From assembly GCA_033239125.1 (NCBI GenBank), contig BSWB01000002.1, forward strand, positions 82,208,560-82,272,559: DNA of 64,000 bases. The letters are read 5' to 3'. Within the stretch, counting starts at the first letter, position 1, and each line of letters starts with the position of its first letter. This document shows positions 44,484-56,028 of this stretch, piece after piece. The notes below the pieces were generated by a model. It saw nothing but the letters and a program-made list of their open reading frames with translations, was not told where the DNA came from and searched no databases. A program made the position numbers and the translations under genes. Source of the stretch: Fagopyrum homotropicum. Its lineage: Eukaryota; Streptophyta; Magnoliopsida; Caryophyllales; Polygonaceae.

Positions 44484-44665
44484 GATGACGACCATATATA
44501 TGTAATTGGCCCAAGTGTATTATAACCGAGCGGTGACAACCTGTCAAAGGTCGTCGAGAGTGGAGAAGGTGCTCGGAAGCTAGTATCTCAGGGGGGGGGA
44601 TGTAGCTCCCCATGCAACACTTGGGTTACAGAGGGAAGAGGCGAGGTTCTTTAGGCTCCTCGTGC
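44484..44665 (+). repeat. Fragment of a Tekay-type LTR (right of element E)
   Basis: GGCCCAAGTGTATTATAACCG and the GCGGTGACAACCTG phrase match the middle-to-late part of LTRs F (24110-24140) and L (55386-55410). It lies between the end of E and the start of G, and may be the continuation of 19836-20153 across E. No gene. Confidence 0.7.
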
Positions 44666-46525
44666 TGATGACGTGATTTATAACACTAGATTATGCACTC
44701 TTATAGGTAGTTTTTACATTCATTCATGCATGGTTTTGCACATGTTCGGGACATTTTATGCTTTATCGATTCATGTCGTCGGAATAGACGTCTACACGAG
44801 CATTTGTCGGTTTTGTAGGTATTTTGGTGAGGTTTCATGCATTATTGATCATATCCGAGGATCAAGCCTCATGACGGACCGGATTCAAGGTTCCAATGGA
44901 GCAAGCATGAAAAAAAGAAGATGAAATTGACCTTAGTTGGTTCGAGTTAAGCATCGGGTTGTGTTTAGCAATGATTTTAGCAATGCAGCCCTTCATCTCG
45001 GTCCATCCCTCACCTATCTCGGCCGAGATGCTTTCTGGGTCATCCGAGTTCGCATGCTGGACCACCTTGACACTTGGCACACAACTTCTAGCCCACGACC
45101 TTTCTCTCCCATGATGGATGGGGGGTGTCTTGCTTGCAGGCTGCATACTTTTGCAGGACTTCTTCCAACCCATTCCATTATCTAATTTTCCTTAGTTATG
45201 AAGTGCCAAGTGTGGAGAAGAGAAAAAAGGAGACTCCATTGAATAGAACAGAAGAACCCCATTTTCATAGTCTTAGAGTGAGTTTTTGAGAGTCTTGTAG
45301 TAAGGAAAGTTGTAGAGATTGTTGAGCTCGTTTTGAAGCTACTCTTGGATGATTGTAAGCTTGTTCTAAACTTATTATTCAGCTTATTTCTTGGTTTATA
45401 TTGTTTCCTTTATCTTCATCTAGCTATGGCATGCATGTTTGTTGTTTTAATGATGAATGAACTTACGATGATTGTTGTTGGCTAAGTAGCATGTGATTCT
45501 ATGGAGATGGATGAAAGGTTATGGCTAGGATAATGATACATAGGACTTAGATGTACCTTAGGATAGTTTCTTGCTCGAAATACCTAGTTCAACTTGCAAT
45601 ATCGGCTTGTTCTTCAACCATTTCGGCCGAGGTGTTCTTGATCCACCGGAGGTGTGTGAGTTGTTGTTCCTATAGAGTTATATCTTCATGTTATGGAGTT
45701 TGAGAGTTGAAATCCTAGTATTTATTGAACCTAATCTAGCATTAGGGTGACCTATGTTATGAAACTAGGTGAGGAATGAGACTTACCCGGTAATTCCCGC
45801 TCTTAGGTATAGAAGATGACAACCATTAGGTAGTAGTGAGCTTCAACATCCGCTATTGGATTGAGTGTGATAGGATTGTAGCTTAGGACTTGCTTTTCCG
45901 AGACTTACCCGGTAAGGAGAGGTTTGACCGTTAAGTAGTGACCCGGTTTGTGTAGATTTCCCAACCTTGGGTTCGTAGCAACTTACCCGGTAATAGGACC
46001 TTCGGTGCATGATTAGTAGACCATGAGACCTACCTGGTGATTGATCCCGTTACAGAAATATTCCTTCCCAACATACCGTAGCTTGTTCCTAGGTTGATTA
46101 GACACTTGAGTCCTTTCCATAACCGGACATCCGAATCTCTAGAATCCGATTTCTATACTTTGATCTTATATCTCGGTTTGTTTTGTTGTTTGGTTGACAT
46201 TGTTGCTTGATTGTGATCTTTTCTTGATCACCATAAAAACCCAACAAAAATATATGATTTTCATTTCTTTGTTTCCATCTCTCTTGTTGGTCTAGACTTG
46301 GACTATCCTTGATCATTGCATGGTTGAATCTCACCTCGGTCTTTGTCTTCGACCTCGGAATGCTTCCCTTTCTACTATATGACCCGTACACAACGGGTTT
46401 TGCAAGGTAGTTTAGGAGATATATCGAGTATAAATTTAATACTTTGTGTGTGCATGATTGGATGAACAAGTTCTTGGCACTCTTGGCTTGGAGTTGTAGC
46501 ATCACTTCCTAGAAAACACCTAACA
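44666..46525 (+). repeat. 5' LTR of element G (1.86 kb)
   Basis: Begins TGATGACGTGATTTATAAC and ends AACACCTAACA. It aligns with the N LTR along its length. First-locus palindrome ATCTCGGCCGAGAT at 45016-45029 (350 nt from the start); second locus TTTCGGCCGAGGTG near 45621-45634 (about 955 nt). Several ACTTACCCGGTAA phrases occur between 45780 and 46000. Confidence 0.9.
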
Positions 46526-46531
46526 AGTTTT

Positions 46532-46549
46532 TGGCGCGGTTGGCGGGGA
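46532..46549 (+). other. Mutated tRNA-Asp primer-binding site (element G)
   Basis: TGGCGCGGTTGGCGGGGA differs from the consensus at two positions, both C to G. Confidence 0.8.
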
Positions 46550-46666
46550 CTAGGTTAAGATTGAATCATTTTGTGTGATTGTTTATAGTTTAGGTCTTTC
46601 TTTTGCTTGTGATCTTGTTTGTTTTGTTTCATTGATTTTTTAGGACATCTCCCACTCTTTAGGTGC

Positions 46667-47090
46667 ATGCAAAGATCTCGGTGAAAGGATTTAGCTCCAT
46701 TCGATCCTGAACCGGAGAAAAACCCGTAAGACTAGATCCAAAGGTGCGAAGAAGAAGAAAGGGATGGCCAAAGCAAACCTTAGGGCTAAATTGGATGCAA
46801 CAAGAGAGGAAATGAGGTTTAGGGAAGAATATTTTATGAATGAAAGAAGACTTGCAAACGAGAGGCAAGAAGCTTTTAGGAGGGAGATTGAGGAAATTAG
46901 GCAAGCTTTGGAGCAAAGGGAGCTTAATATTCGTCAACACTGCCTCCACCACCGCCTCAACCGGCGGCACATGTTCGGTTTGAGCCAATTATTATTCAGG
47001 ATCCACAAAAAATTTGCCATGGCATAGGTCAGGCTCAAAGGTACACCGTCCGGGTGGCAATTTAGGAGATCCCACAGCTCATAACTTTGA
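46667..47090 (+). pseudogene. gag: Gag fragment of element G
   Basis: The ATG at 46667 is followed by QRSR and at once by TGA; other phases then carry DLAPFDPEPEK and, from 46764, MAKANLRAKLDATREEMRF, NERRLANERQEAFRREIEEI and RQALEQREL, the coiled-coil-like part of gag. At least two frameshifts are needed to connect these. A relic of the family motif around LGQRMD is mutated near 47015-47045. Cut at 47091 by element I. Confidence 0.85.
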
Positions 47091-48963
47091 TGTAAGAGCC
47101 TTAGTTGTCGACTTGCTGAGTGTGCTGATTTTGGACTGAACCGCATCTGCAACCAAGCTAGGCGCCCCTGCCCCAGTCCAGATCCGCCCCTGCGGATTAG
47201 GGTGTGCTGCAGCCGTCTTTATTTACTCGTGCCTTGCTTTTGACCCCTCTCCTTTTATATATCTTCTTATTCCTCCTGATGAGGGTTTCATCATTGTCTC
47301 TCCAGCTGCACCTTCTCCCCTATGTTTTTCTTCTCTTCTTCTCCTTTGAATCTTCTTGTTAATTTCATAGAGTTTGAAGAGATTTGTGTGTGGCTTTGGA
47401 TATTGATGATTTATGATGATGTTGTTGTTCCTTTGATGAGCTAGCCTTGAGGTGTTGGTGTGTTATCTTCCTCTATTAGGGTTCAGCTGGTGAGCTCTTC
47501 TTTCCCTTATTCATTTCTTTCTTCTTTCTTTTTTGTCTTCTTGTTTTCTTCTTTCCTAGCTTAGAATTCCACAAGATTGATCTTGTGGCAGCCTTCATAG
47601 GCTTTGTTTGATGTATACATGTATGTATATGTATGTTAGGGCTGTTGGCTGAAGAAGTTGTGAAGAGCATCGAGTGAAGAAGCAAAGAGATGCCAGAAGA
47701 GTGCATTATGCACACCAGCCGCCCCTGCGCCACCTTGGGACCCTAATGCCTGCCAGTTGCCGCCCCTACGCCACCCCAAGGCCGCCCCCGCGCCTCCCTA
47801 CACCAGCCTTTGCTTTGCTCTCGGTTTGTAGGTGTGTCTTGACTCTAGGCTTGCCTATGGACGATATTGCTCCTTCCTGTCCTAGTATGAGTGGGTAGTA
47901 TCATGCTAGGTATATTTGAGAGAGTGTTGGTGATGTTATGATCATGTTATGCCTTGTACGGCTTTGATGATTAGTAACCTGTGAAGCTAAGGTTGAGGAT
48001 GATCCTATGGATCCCTTGGGTCTAGGTGTGACCCCTTTGATTGATAGGAGATTGATATATCTATATGCCTTGTTATTAGGCAGTGTCCCTCTCAAGATTA
48101 GAGGTTGATCGTGGTTGTGACTGTACGAGGTTGAGGAAAGTCCGTAGGGCTTACGTAGCTACCATCCTTATATTGGGTGTTTGCATAAGTTGTGTATGTA
48201 TTGTATGCGTAATATGATAGCATGTGAAGTCAATTATTACCGACCTATATTTTATTGATAGCCCTAGTGCGTGGTAGTGATAACCTTTTCTTTTCCTCCT
48301 GAAAGGAGTTGGGAGGTTCTTTTTGCTCATGCCATCTAGAATACAAGAAGAGCACAATCCACTCCCATAGGGTACACGGGTTGTGTGACTAACACTACTT
48401 CCAGATGAAAGTCATGCCTAGGGGCGAGGATGATACGATCCTCGTGTCACATTGTTTCACTTATCGACATATATATGATTTGAGTGAAGGACTATTATAT
48501 AAAGATGATAAAATGGATAAATGTCTAATAGCATGATCATGTGTTTACCTTTCATGATTTGCGCTTGTGCTTATGCATTACCTTCTATGTGTATGGTTAG
48601 CTAATGATTTCATACCATGTTGTAGATGCCTTGCAGGATATGCGAGTTGCTGAGTGATTTGGCAGGGTGATGGGCCGAGGACTCTCGTACATTAGGGGGC
48701 TATGATTTTGAGGATGTTTATGTTTTCCTCCTGCGTGAGGATGATATTTTCTTACCTCTTGTGTTAGGATGTTGCTTTATACTCGGCTATGATCTTGTAT
48801 ACCTTTTTGTTGTACAGTTTTATATAGTTTTATGTATTTATTTTATATGTGTCAGTGGCATGTTGTAAGGTCCAGTAACCTTGTTGTTAGGCTAGGTTCC
48901 GAATCCACTGTGAGATCCTAGCCCAATGTGGCATCCCGAGTCCCGCGGATTCGGGGTGTTACA
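47091..48963 (+). repeat. 5' LTR of element I (1.87 kb)
   Basis: Runs from TGTAAGAGCCTTAG to TCGGGGTGTTACA. GC-rich dyads lie at 47160-47200 (including ATCCGC CCCT GCGGAT at 47182-47197) and 47718-47800 (CCGCCCCTGCGCC and CCGCCCCTACGCC). Their distances from the LTR start, about 70-110 and 630-710 nt, match those in element B. No gene. Confidence 0.88.
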
Positions 48964-48967
48964 AAGT

Positions 48968-48980
48968 TGGTATCAGAGCC
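48968..48980 (+). other. Primer-binding site, tRNA-iMet type (element I)
   Basis: TGGTATCAGAGCC, 4 nt after the LTR end; matches the consensus. Confidence 0.9.
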
Positions 48981-49186
48981 TTAAGTTGACAACAACGGCA
49001 CTTGCTACCTACAATGAGGTTTGATAGATAAAAATAAATAGAATCCGAGAGGGGTCTGGCGTTTTCAAAGGATTTTTGGTTTTAAAAGTGTTGTTTTGGG
49101 ATAGAATGTACGAGAAGTTGTCTGCCATAAATCTCTACAGTATTGTTATGTATATATATGTATTATGGACTATATGTGTATCTGTG

Positions 49187-49290
<104 letters not shown>

Positions 49291-49335
49291 ATATGGCATA
49301 TATAGCCTTATAAGTTAGGTATGCATACCCCACAG

Positions 49336-50445
49336 ATGGCTCGGACTAGAGCTGCTTCTGCTGTAGGCCGGGGTAGAGATTGACCACCTCTTCCTCCGGG
49401 CATGATAGGTCAGGGACAAGTTCCCGCGGCTGATCCACCAGTGGAGGAGGAGGTTCATGAGGAGATTGCTGAGAGTGTCATCCCAGAGACGAGGAGTGGT
49501 AGATCTGGGAGACAGCGGTCACACAGAGTCCAGTCAGATGAATCGGATCGTGCCTCCATGAGGGGTCCATAGTTTCGTGACTACATCCGACGTGTACAAG
49601 AGGATTCTAGAGCGGGCAGAAGGGCCCCAGATCTACCAGTGCATGAAGGACCTTCAGAGATGTCCCAGGGAGCCACTCAAGTGCCAGCTATGCCGGCATG
49701 TGCTGTTGAGACTGTTCGAGATCCAAAGGAGTATAGAGGGGCTCGACCAGAAACCTGGTTGAAGGCATTTCATCAGTTAGGCGTACCACCTTTCTCTAGA
49801 AAGGTGGGGTTAGAGACAGAGTTCTGGATAGGGTATGTGGACTCAACTCTTGAGTCTATCAGATGTTCAGAGGATAGGTGGATACAAGTAGTACATACTC
49901 TATTCCCAGATCCTGCTCATCAGTGGTGGAGGACCGTACGAGCCCGAGCTACTAGCTACGATCAGATGAGGAGTATGATTAGAGAGTAGATCTGCCCTAC
50001 CTCACAGAGGAGGGAGAAACTGCAGGACTTTGTGGAGGATGACTTTGAGGATGTGCCGATTGTAAATGCCATCTGCCGCTTCTAGTCAAAGTTGGCATTG
50101 TTGGGTCCAGCTGCACCTTCTGAGGACAAGCATGTGTACCTGTTCTCCCGTTGATTGAGGGATAGTACACGCTCTTATATGGCGGGATTCCATTGTGAGT
50201 CCTTGATAGATTACCAAGATCGAGTCTCAGCTTTTGAGCGTGAGAGGGCAGTCAGAGGAGGGCTTCTCAGACGGGACGGTCTGAGAAGAGACAGTGTACT
50301 AGGTAGACCAATGGCGTTGGAGGAACTTTTGGTTCTAGGTTGAGCCTAAGACGTCAGGGTTACCCCTCATCTCAATTGACTACAAAGAAGGGACGACAGT
50401 GCTTCAACTGTGGTGCCCGTGGACATTTGAGACCAGAGTGTACGA
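49336..50445 (+). pseudogene. gag: Gag of Tekay-like element I
   Basis: ATG at 49336 starts MARTRAASAVGRGRD, matching MARTRDTSAMGQGRG of element L. One frame continues through several stops to about 50343: KEYRGARPETWLKAFHQLGV, the Ty3 gag capsid-like domain DPAHQWWRTVRARATSYDQM, LQDFVEDDFEDVPI, DKHVYLFSR, and TRSYMAGFHCESLIDYQDRV. After a frameshift comes a CCHC zinc knuckle CFNCGARGHLRPEC (50400-50441, spacing 2-4-4), which would bind element RNA. Stops include TGA after GRGRD, TAG after RGP and TAG after MIRE. Decayed but readable. Confidence 0.88.
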
Positions 50446-50639
50446 TGCCACTTTTGACTTACTAGACTTGTGGTAGACCAGTCCACAGAGCTGTCTTCTA
50501 TAGGCAGGGTAGAGTTGCATCACAACAGGGTTCTTCTCTTGCCTGTGTGACGGGAGGTGGTTATATGACACCTCAGCAGTAGAAACGGGGACAACTGAGA
50601 GTCCCAGATCGTCCTTCTACTAAGGGATCTGCTCCCGGC

Positions 50640-50936
50640 CCGATTAGAGGTAGAGGTCATGGTAGGCCTGCACCAGCTGCTACATGTACCATTTTGCTTC
50701 ATGGTTTACTTGTTAGAGTTTTATTTGATACGGGTGCTACGCATTCCTTTATTTCTGATGTATGTGTTAAGCGTCTGGATTTTGATACTATAGAGGGGAT
50801 ACCCTTTACTATAGGGTTACTAGATGGTAGTAGGGTCAAAGGTACCCGTGAGATACGTAGTTTCCCCTTCGTTTAGGGACATGTGTGTTGCTTGTGGACT
50901 TCTTAGTCATGCCATTGAGGCATGAAGAAGTCATAT
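50640..50936 (+). pseudogene. pol: Protease fragment of element I
   Basis: LVRVLFDTGATHSFISDVCV has the retropepsin active site DTGA (Asp codon 50727-50729); FTIGLLDGSRVKGTREI follows. Then, across a frameshift, DFLVMPLRHEEVILEI matches DFFVMYLVHEEVIPEM of element L. The reading stops at 50937 where a 42-bp filler begins, so the catalytic half is present but the C-terminus and all downstream pol are missing. Confidence 0.85.
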
Positions 50937-50978
50937 TAGAAATATAAGGGAAGGATCTATACTCCCAAACCAAACACT
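50937..50978 (+). repeat. 42-bp filler identical to part of LTR K
   Basis: TAGAAATATAAGGG to CCAAACACT is identical to 54075-54116 in the LTR at 53681-55060, where it is native sequence by alignment to LTR D. Here it joins the broken protease of I to the hAT-like remnant and is followed by TCTTAGTCAT, which also occurs at 50900-50911 just before the break. Confidence 0.9.
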
Positions 50979-51029
50979 TCTTAGTCATACCGGTCCGGTT
51001 CTGGGTTGGACCGGTTTGTACCTAAATTG

Positions 51030-51034
51030 TGCAA
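51030..51034. repeat. Target-site duplication of solo LTR J, left copy
   Basis: TGCAA; its partner is at 52804-52808. Both lie in repeated hAT-like sequence (AAATTGTGCAA and TGCAATTTT). Confidence 0.9.
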
Positions 51035-52803
51035 TGATAGCATGAATTATAGTCTATATTTTGAGGTTTGTTTGGACGTTTTATCTTCAATAATCTGCAT
51101 GTTAGCATGTATAATATGTGATTATATTACCATTTCATCTACCTTTGCGGGAATCGAGGTCTACACCTAGTTTTGCTGTAATTGTAGGTAAAATGGCACG
51201 TTTTGCATCAAAAAGGAGCAAAAGGAGTCATGAGTCATTTGGAGCTACATTGAGGAGCATAAGGAACCATCCAGGGAGCATAGCCATGGAGTAAAGATTT
51301 ACTTTGGACCAGTTTTGAGAGATTTCACATTCAGTTATGACTCACCTCGGTTGACCAGAGATTCATCTCGACCGAGGTGATCCAGAGACGCCGACTCGAC
51401 CGAGGCGAACACCTAGGACGCGGCGAGAATATTTTATTCTTGGCTGAGATCTTTTATCTTTGGAAGGTGATCTTATATTTTTGGGCTTGGCTCCTGGAAG
51501 GAAGAAGATCTTATATTTTACCTATTTTTATGGGAGAAGATCTTTCTAAGATATTTTATCTTTGGAGGGTTATTTTCCTATAAAAAGGGTTGGATTTCCA
51601 CAAATCCAACATCCCGCTTACACCGAAAGATCCGCTATCACCCCCTCTTATCTAGCATACATCACCGCAGCCATACTCCAGTTGGGAGTTTTGAAGAACC
51701 TTTTTGAAGGTTGAAGGAAGATTGAAGATCATAGCTTTTATAGCTTTGGAAGGGTTTTGTAAGATTGTCTTTAATTCCCTTCCTTGTTGTCTTGTCTTGT
51801 TGGATTTATATCCAAGGAACGCTTTGTTGTGATATTTGATTCAGTTATTGAAGTCTTTTCCATTAAATTCTTCTTATTCAAATATTCACCTTCTTCCCAT
51901 ATATTTGATTAATACTTTCATAATGATGATGAGTGGCTAATTTTCTTGTGTGATTCTAGGGTGATTGGCTGAAGGTTGTGGGAAAAACAATGATAGAATA
52001 ATCTTAGATTCCAGTAGGACCTTGAAAGTTCGAGTCTTTAACCTTAACCCTAAGCATCTCGTTCAGTCGATGAACATCTCGGCCGGGGTGGAATTCTTCT
52101 GACCGAGGTGACTTATCTGATCCTAAAACTGAGAGTTAAGTGTTAGAGTTTGCCAAATCCTATTCTTATTACACCTTTCCTGGTTCAATGCAAGCTTAGG
52201 ATGAGACTTACCCGGTAATTCCTTAGTTTGTGTATCAACGATCATAAGTGTAGGTAATAAAGGTTTATCCTTTATTGGGGTTTGAGTGTGCTTCCATTCC
52301 ATCTTTGTGAGTTAGCCTGAGACTTACCCGGTAAAGGTTGATTCTATTCCCTTAGATGGTATGTTAGTTTGAGGTTATAGTTCTTTATCTTGATTCCTTG
52401 AGACTTACCCGGTAATAGGAGTTACGGTTTAGGATTAGAGAGTAGTGAGACTTACCCGGTGATCTACTCCACTTTAGTAACACCTTCCCCTTGCAAAAAT
52501 CTCAGCTTTGTCCGCTTATCTTTAGATCTTGAGTTGGAACCACAACTAGACGCTTTAATCCATAGAATTGCATGTTTGCTTATTGACTTCTTATTCATCT
52601 TTGATTGTGTTAATTGCTCTTTGTGGTTAGTATTCACGAAGCTTACCGTTACTGACTTTGTTTCGCTGAGTCCCTGTGATCGACCCCTGGAATTTCTTGC
52701 TTTTTACTACGATTGACCCGTACACTGCGGGTTCGCATCCTTGTTTTAAGCTTAAGTCTAGGGTTATAAATTTAAAGCTTGCACACACCGTTTGGAGCGA
52801 ACA
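51035..52803 (+). repeat. Solo Athila LTR J (1.77 kb)
   Basis: Begins TGATAGCATGAATTATAG, ends TTTGGAGCGAACA, and is flanked by TGCAA on both sides (51030-51034 and 52804-52808), with no primer site or interior. That is the mark of unequal recombination between the two LTRs of one element. Dyads: CATCTCGACCGAGGTG at 51363-51378 and CATCTCGGCCGGGGTG near 52075-52090. Putative TATA box CTATAAAAAGGG near 51578-51589. Confidence 0.93.
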
Positions 52804-52808
52804 TGCAA
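52804..52808. repeat. Target-site duplication of solo LTR J, right copy
   Basis: TGCAA directly after GCGAACA; matches 51030-51034. Confidence 0.9.
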
Positions 52809-53089
52809 TTTTCAATAATTCGGACTGGATTGGACCGGACCGGACCGGACCGATTTGTACCTAAATTTTGCAATTTTGGTGACGTTTTTCGGTCCAAAAC
52901 TGAACCCGGATTGGACCGGATCGGACCGAACTGGACCAGACCGGACCGGAAATTCGTAGTTTACGGTTTTATACGGTCCAAAATCCGGACCGGACCGTAA
53001 CCCGGTTTTTCAAGAAAACCTAGACTGTAGACCGGACCGTATCCGGTCCGGTCCGATTTTCCGGTCCGGTCCGATTTTGCACAGCCCTA

Positions 53090-53680
53090 ATCGAGGTGGC
53101 GAATATTTGAGCCACGAATTCGATCATCATTTAAGAAGCTGTGGAATCGTTACACAACTCACTCCCCCGGGCACTCCACAACTAAATGGTGTGTCAAAGA
53201 GGAAGAACAAAACTCTGTCACATCCAGTTGGCAAGACACCATATGAGATATGGACAGGAAACGTTCCTCACTTGTCATTCTTGAGGGTCTAGGGATACAA
53301 AGCTTATGTAAAGCGTTTATAATCTGAAAAGCTAACACCAAAATCAAATAAATTTTACTTTGTAGGATATCCCAAGGAAACCAAGGGATATGATTTTTAC
53401 CATCCCATGGAGAACAAAGTGTTTGTTGCTTGGTATTGTGTCTTTTTGGAAAAGGAACTCTTTTCGAAGAGGCCAAGTGGGAGAAAAGTTCAAATTAATG
53501 AAATTAATCCTGAGCAAGAAAACAACAACACGAGGACATGCAAGGTGTCACTAAGGAACTTCACTGTTTTGATGAACCTCTCAAGAGGCAAGTTGTTCCG
53601 GTTCAAGAAGTAATTCCTTTAGTAGATTAGGCTAAAGAGGGACCACATACTGATGCGGAGAACTCTACAATGAGGAACCT
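53090..53680 (+). pseudogene. pol: Ty1/copia integrase fragment
   Basis: The only copia sequence in the window. NRGGEYLSHEFDHHLRSCGI and TQLTPPGTPQLNGVSKRKN are the second-Asp to Glu region of a copia integrase core; the usual glutamate (GVSERRN) is Lys here. The frame then jumps to KTPYEIWTGNVPHLSFLRV, missing about 40-50 residues, and continues after a stop with YKAYVKRL, LTPKSNKFYFVGYPKETKGY and NKVFVAWYCVFLEKELFSK, the integrase C-terminal region. Broken frames and truncation on both sides, by the hAT-like remnant and LTR K, make it a relic. Confidence 0.9.
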
Positions 53681-55060
53681 TGTTCGCTCGAAAGTGTGTG
53701 TGCAAATAAGCTTTAAATTTATAACCTGAAATAAAAGCCTTAACGATATGCAAACCCGCAGTGTACGGATAAATCGTAACAACGGCAAATACTCCAGGAT
53801 TGATCTGAGGGACTTGGTGAAGTCAAATCGATAAAGTAATCTAGTTTAGACAAATATGCTAATAAAGAGTTTGTATGCAAGAATTGAGAAACACAAATTC
53901 TAGGGATCAAAGTATCCAATCGTGAATTTTAGTTCAAATCTTCTAAAGATCTATGGAAAGAGCTGGGATTGCAAGGAAATTTATTTCTAAAACGGGATAG
54001 CGCACGGTGAAGTTTCACTATTCACTAATCCCAACCCAAAGGTTCTAAATAAAGGATGCTGAGTCTCTATAAGATAGAAATATAAGGGAAGGATCTATAC
54101 TCCCAAACCAAACACTAGACCTAAGGAAATCAACTTAACTCACAAAGGTAAATGATTGACACACTCACACCTTAATAGAGGGTTTTGAATCCTCTATTAC
54201 TTGGAACTCATCATCGTTGGCAACCAAGCAAGCAAATCATTGGGTAAGTCTCTTCCCACACTTGGATATAGGTTAGAAAGGTTCAACAAGGCTAGGGTTT
54301 AAGCAATATTTAACTTTGGTTTAAGGATAAAGCATCAAAGGTACGACAAAAGGAAAATTTGATTGTACTTCCTCAAAAATCTGTCGATCTTCCTCAAGAA
54401 CAGCCCGATTTTGATTCTCTACAAAGGTAAAACACAACTCTCAGGGTCCAATGTCAACGTGAGTTTTATTCTATCATCATCTTAACCACAATCTTCAACC
54501 AATCACCCTAGAATCGCAAGAGTTTTAGCCAATAACACACATTGTCAAAATCAAGAAAGTAAAGGAAGCTATTGAATCTTGAAATAAAAATAAACAATCG
54601 TTGAACAAAGGTTTATCAATCTCAAAGGCTAACTAAAAAGCAAATAACAAATCCAACTTGTGTTCAAAACGACAAAAGAACAAAAAACCAGGAAAACCTC
54701 TCAAGAACTTCAATCTTTCTTCAATCTTGAGTCCCAAATCTTGAAAAGTATTTCTCCTTCCCCCTCCTAGGGTTTCTTCAATGCCTCAGCTTGGACTTGG
54801 ATGATTTAAGATGTGAAGAGACATTTTTTTATTTATAAGAAAAACTAGGTTTCAATTCTAATCTTTTGAAGACTCCTTGGATGAATCGGACGATTTTATA
54901 AAAATCGACCGATTTACTTCCTAAATCTATCCGATTTTTCTCCTCTGATCGTGTTATCTTTTAGCTATGTCTATAATCTTCTTTTATTATTTCTTCTCAT
55001 ATATTTCCAATCTTTTTGGCTCCTTCCTAATCCACCATGATATCTTCTATCTTTTTTTAT
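53681..55060 (-). repeat. Truncated Athila LTR K
   Basis: On the minus strand it ends in CACTTTCGAGCGAACA (53681) with AATTTAAAGCTTATTTGCAC upstream, homologous to LTRs D, J and M at their 3' ends. The LTR start is missing; homology is lost between about 55030 and 55070. Its dyads have AATCG arms: near 54365-54415 (CTGTCGATC, CCCGATTTT) and 54885-54950 (AAATCGACCGATTT). No gene. Confidence 0.82.
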
Positions 55061-56011
55061 GATGTGGTTGTCCCCTCTTGATCTGTAAGACTAAGGTTGA
55101 GACCTTAGCTTGTGGAGATCTCTTAGAGATCGTGGAGACTAGAAGTTATAGACTTCTAGCAATCGTTTCATTCTTGATTCGTTGTGCCTTCTTTGAGCAG
55201 GCATTCCTTCCTTTCCTTTGGGAACTAAGTTGTTCACTGCCCTTTGAGTTTACCTTCGAGTGAGGTAAGTCCCTTGGACTTACTTATATGCATTTCGTAT
55301 ATTAGTTTGATTGTTTGGCTTGTTTATGTTGTTGTTTATTGTTATAATGGATAACCGGACTAGGATTGACCTTTATAACCGTAATTGGCACAAGTGTATT
55401 ATAACCGGGAGGTGACCGCTTGTCCAGTTCAGAATGGGGAAACTGGGAGGTGCTCTTGTGACCAGTCCTGTAGGTGACAAAAGGATGCATACGTTCTATT
55501 CCTGTTGGTGAAAAGGGAAAGAGGCGAGATCGTAGCGATTCTCGTGTGACAACATAAGTTGAATTAGTAAAGGGATTAAACATAATGAAATATAATAACA
55601 GGTTGAGTGTGATCATGCTATATGTTTATATTACCTTATGTGTGTTTGTGCCTATATTGTCTATCTGATATCTAGAATGTTAGCTAACGGTCTATACTGA
55701 TATTGTAGATGCGTTGCAGGATATAGGTACTACTGAGTGATCCGGATGGTGTGGTCAGCCGGGTTTCCCGTACATTATAGGACGGGATCTAGTTTATATA
55801 TCAGTTGTTGTTATTTCAGTTTGTTTTGAACTCGGCTGCGAGTCTTTTACGTTTTCGCTTGTTATGACATTTGGTTTTATATAAGTTTTTATTTTCATTT
55901 ATTTGTGCCTTGTTGTAAGATTGGATGTTGTCGTTGCTACTTTTAGGGTCGAGACCCATTGTGAGGTCCAAGCCCATAATGCCTCGAGTTCCTAAAACTT
56001 GGGGTGTTACA
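55061..56011 (+). repeat. Tekay-like LTR of element L, 3' part
   Basis: Homologous to the last 0.95 kb of the F LTR: GAGGTAAGTCCCTTGGACTT, GCACAAGTGTATTATAACCG, TTGTAGATGCGTTGCAGGAT, and terminus CTTGGGGTGTTACA. The 5' part is missing next to LTR K; the exact boundary is uncertain by about 30 nt. Confidence 0.82.
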
Positions 56012-56014
56012 ATA

Positions 56015-56028
56015 TGGTATCAGAGATC
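56015..56028 (+). other. Primer-binding site, tRNA-iMet type (element L)
   Basis: TGGTATCAGAGATC, 3 nt after the LTR end. The first eleven bases match the consensus; the end is mutated. Confidence 0.82.

Larger units (their letters stand above)
44666..47090 (+). mobile_element. Athila-like element G, 5' portion
   Basis: Complete LTR (44666-46525), altered tRNA-Asp primer site and a broken gag (46667-47090), which is interrupted by Tekay element I at 47091. The LTR backbone is homologous to N and A. Confidence 0.87.
50979..53090 (+). mobile_element. hAT-like non-autonomous DNA transposon remnant (split by LTR J)
   Basis: Outside the solo LTR (51035-52803) the sequence is a run of GGACCGGACC/GGTCCGGTCC motifs, and its right end is GATTTTGCACAGCCCTAA (53073-53089). 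In plants, CCGG-rich termini ending in CAGCCCTA or similar are common in small hAT elements. The matching left terminal repeat is not found, so the left end is probably lost at the filler junction. No transposase frame. The class assignment is tentative. Confidence 0.5.

Noticed and set aside
50979..53090. GGACCGG repeats as a satellite or centromeric array
   Set aside because: The motif is interspersed and irregular over only about 340 bp outside LTR J, and has a terminus typical of a small DNA transposon.
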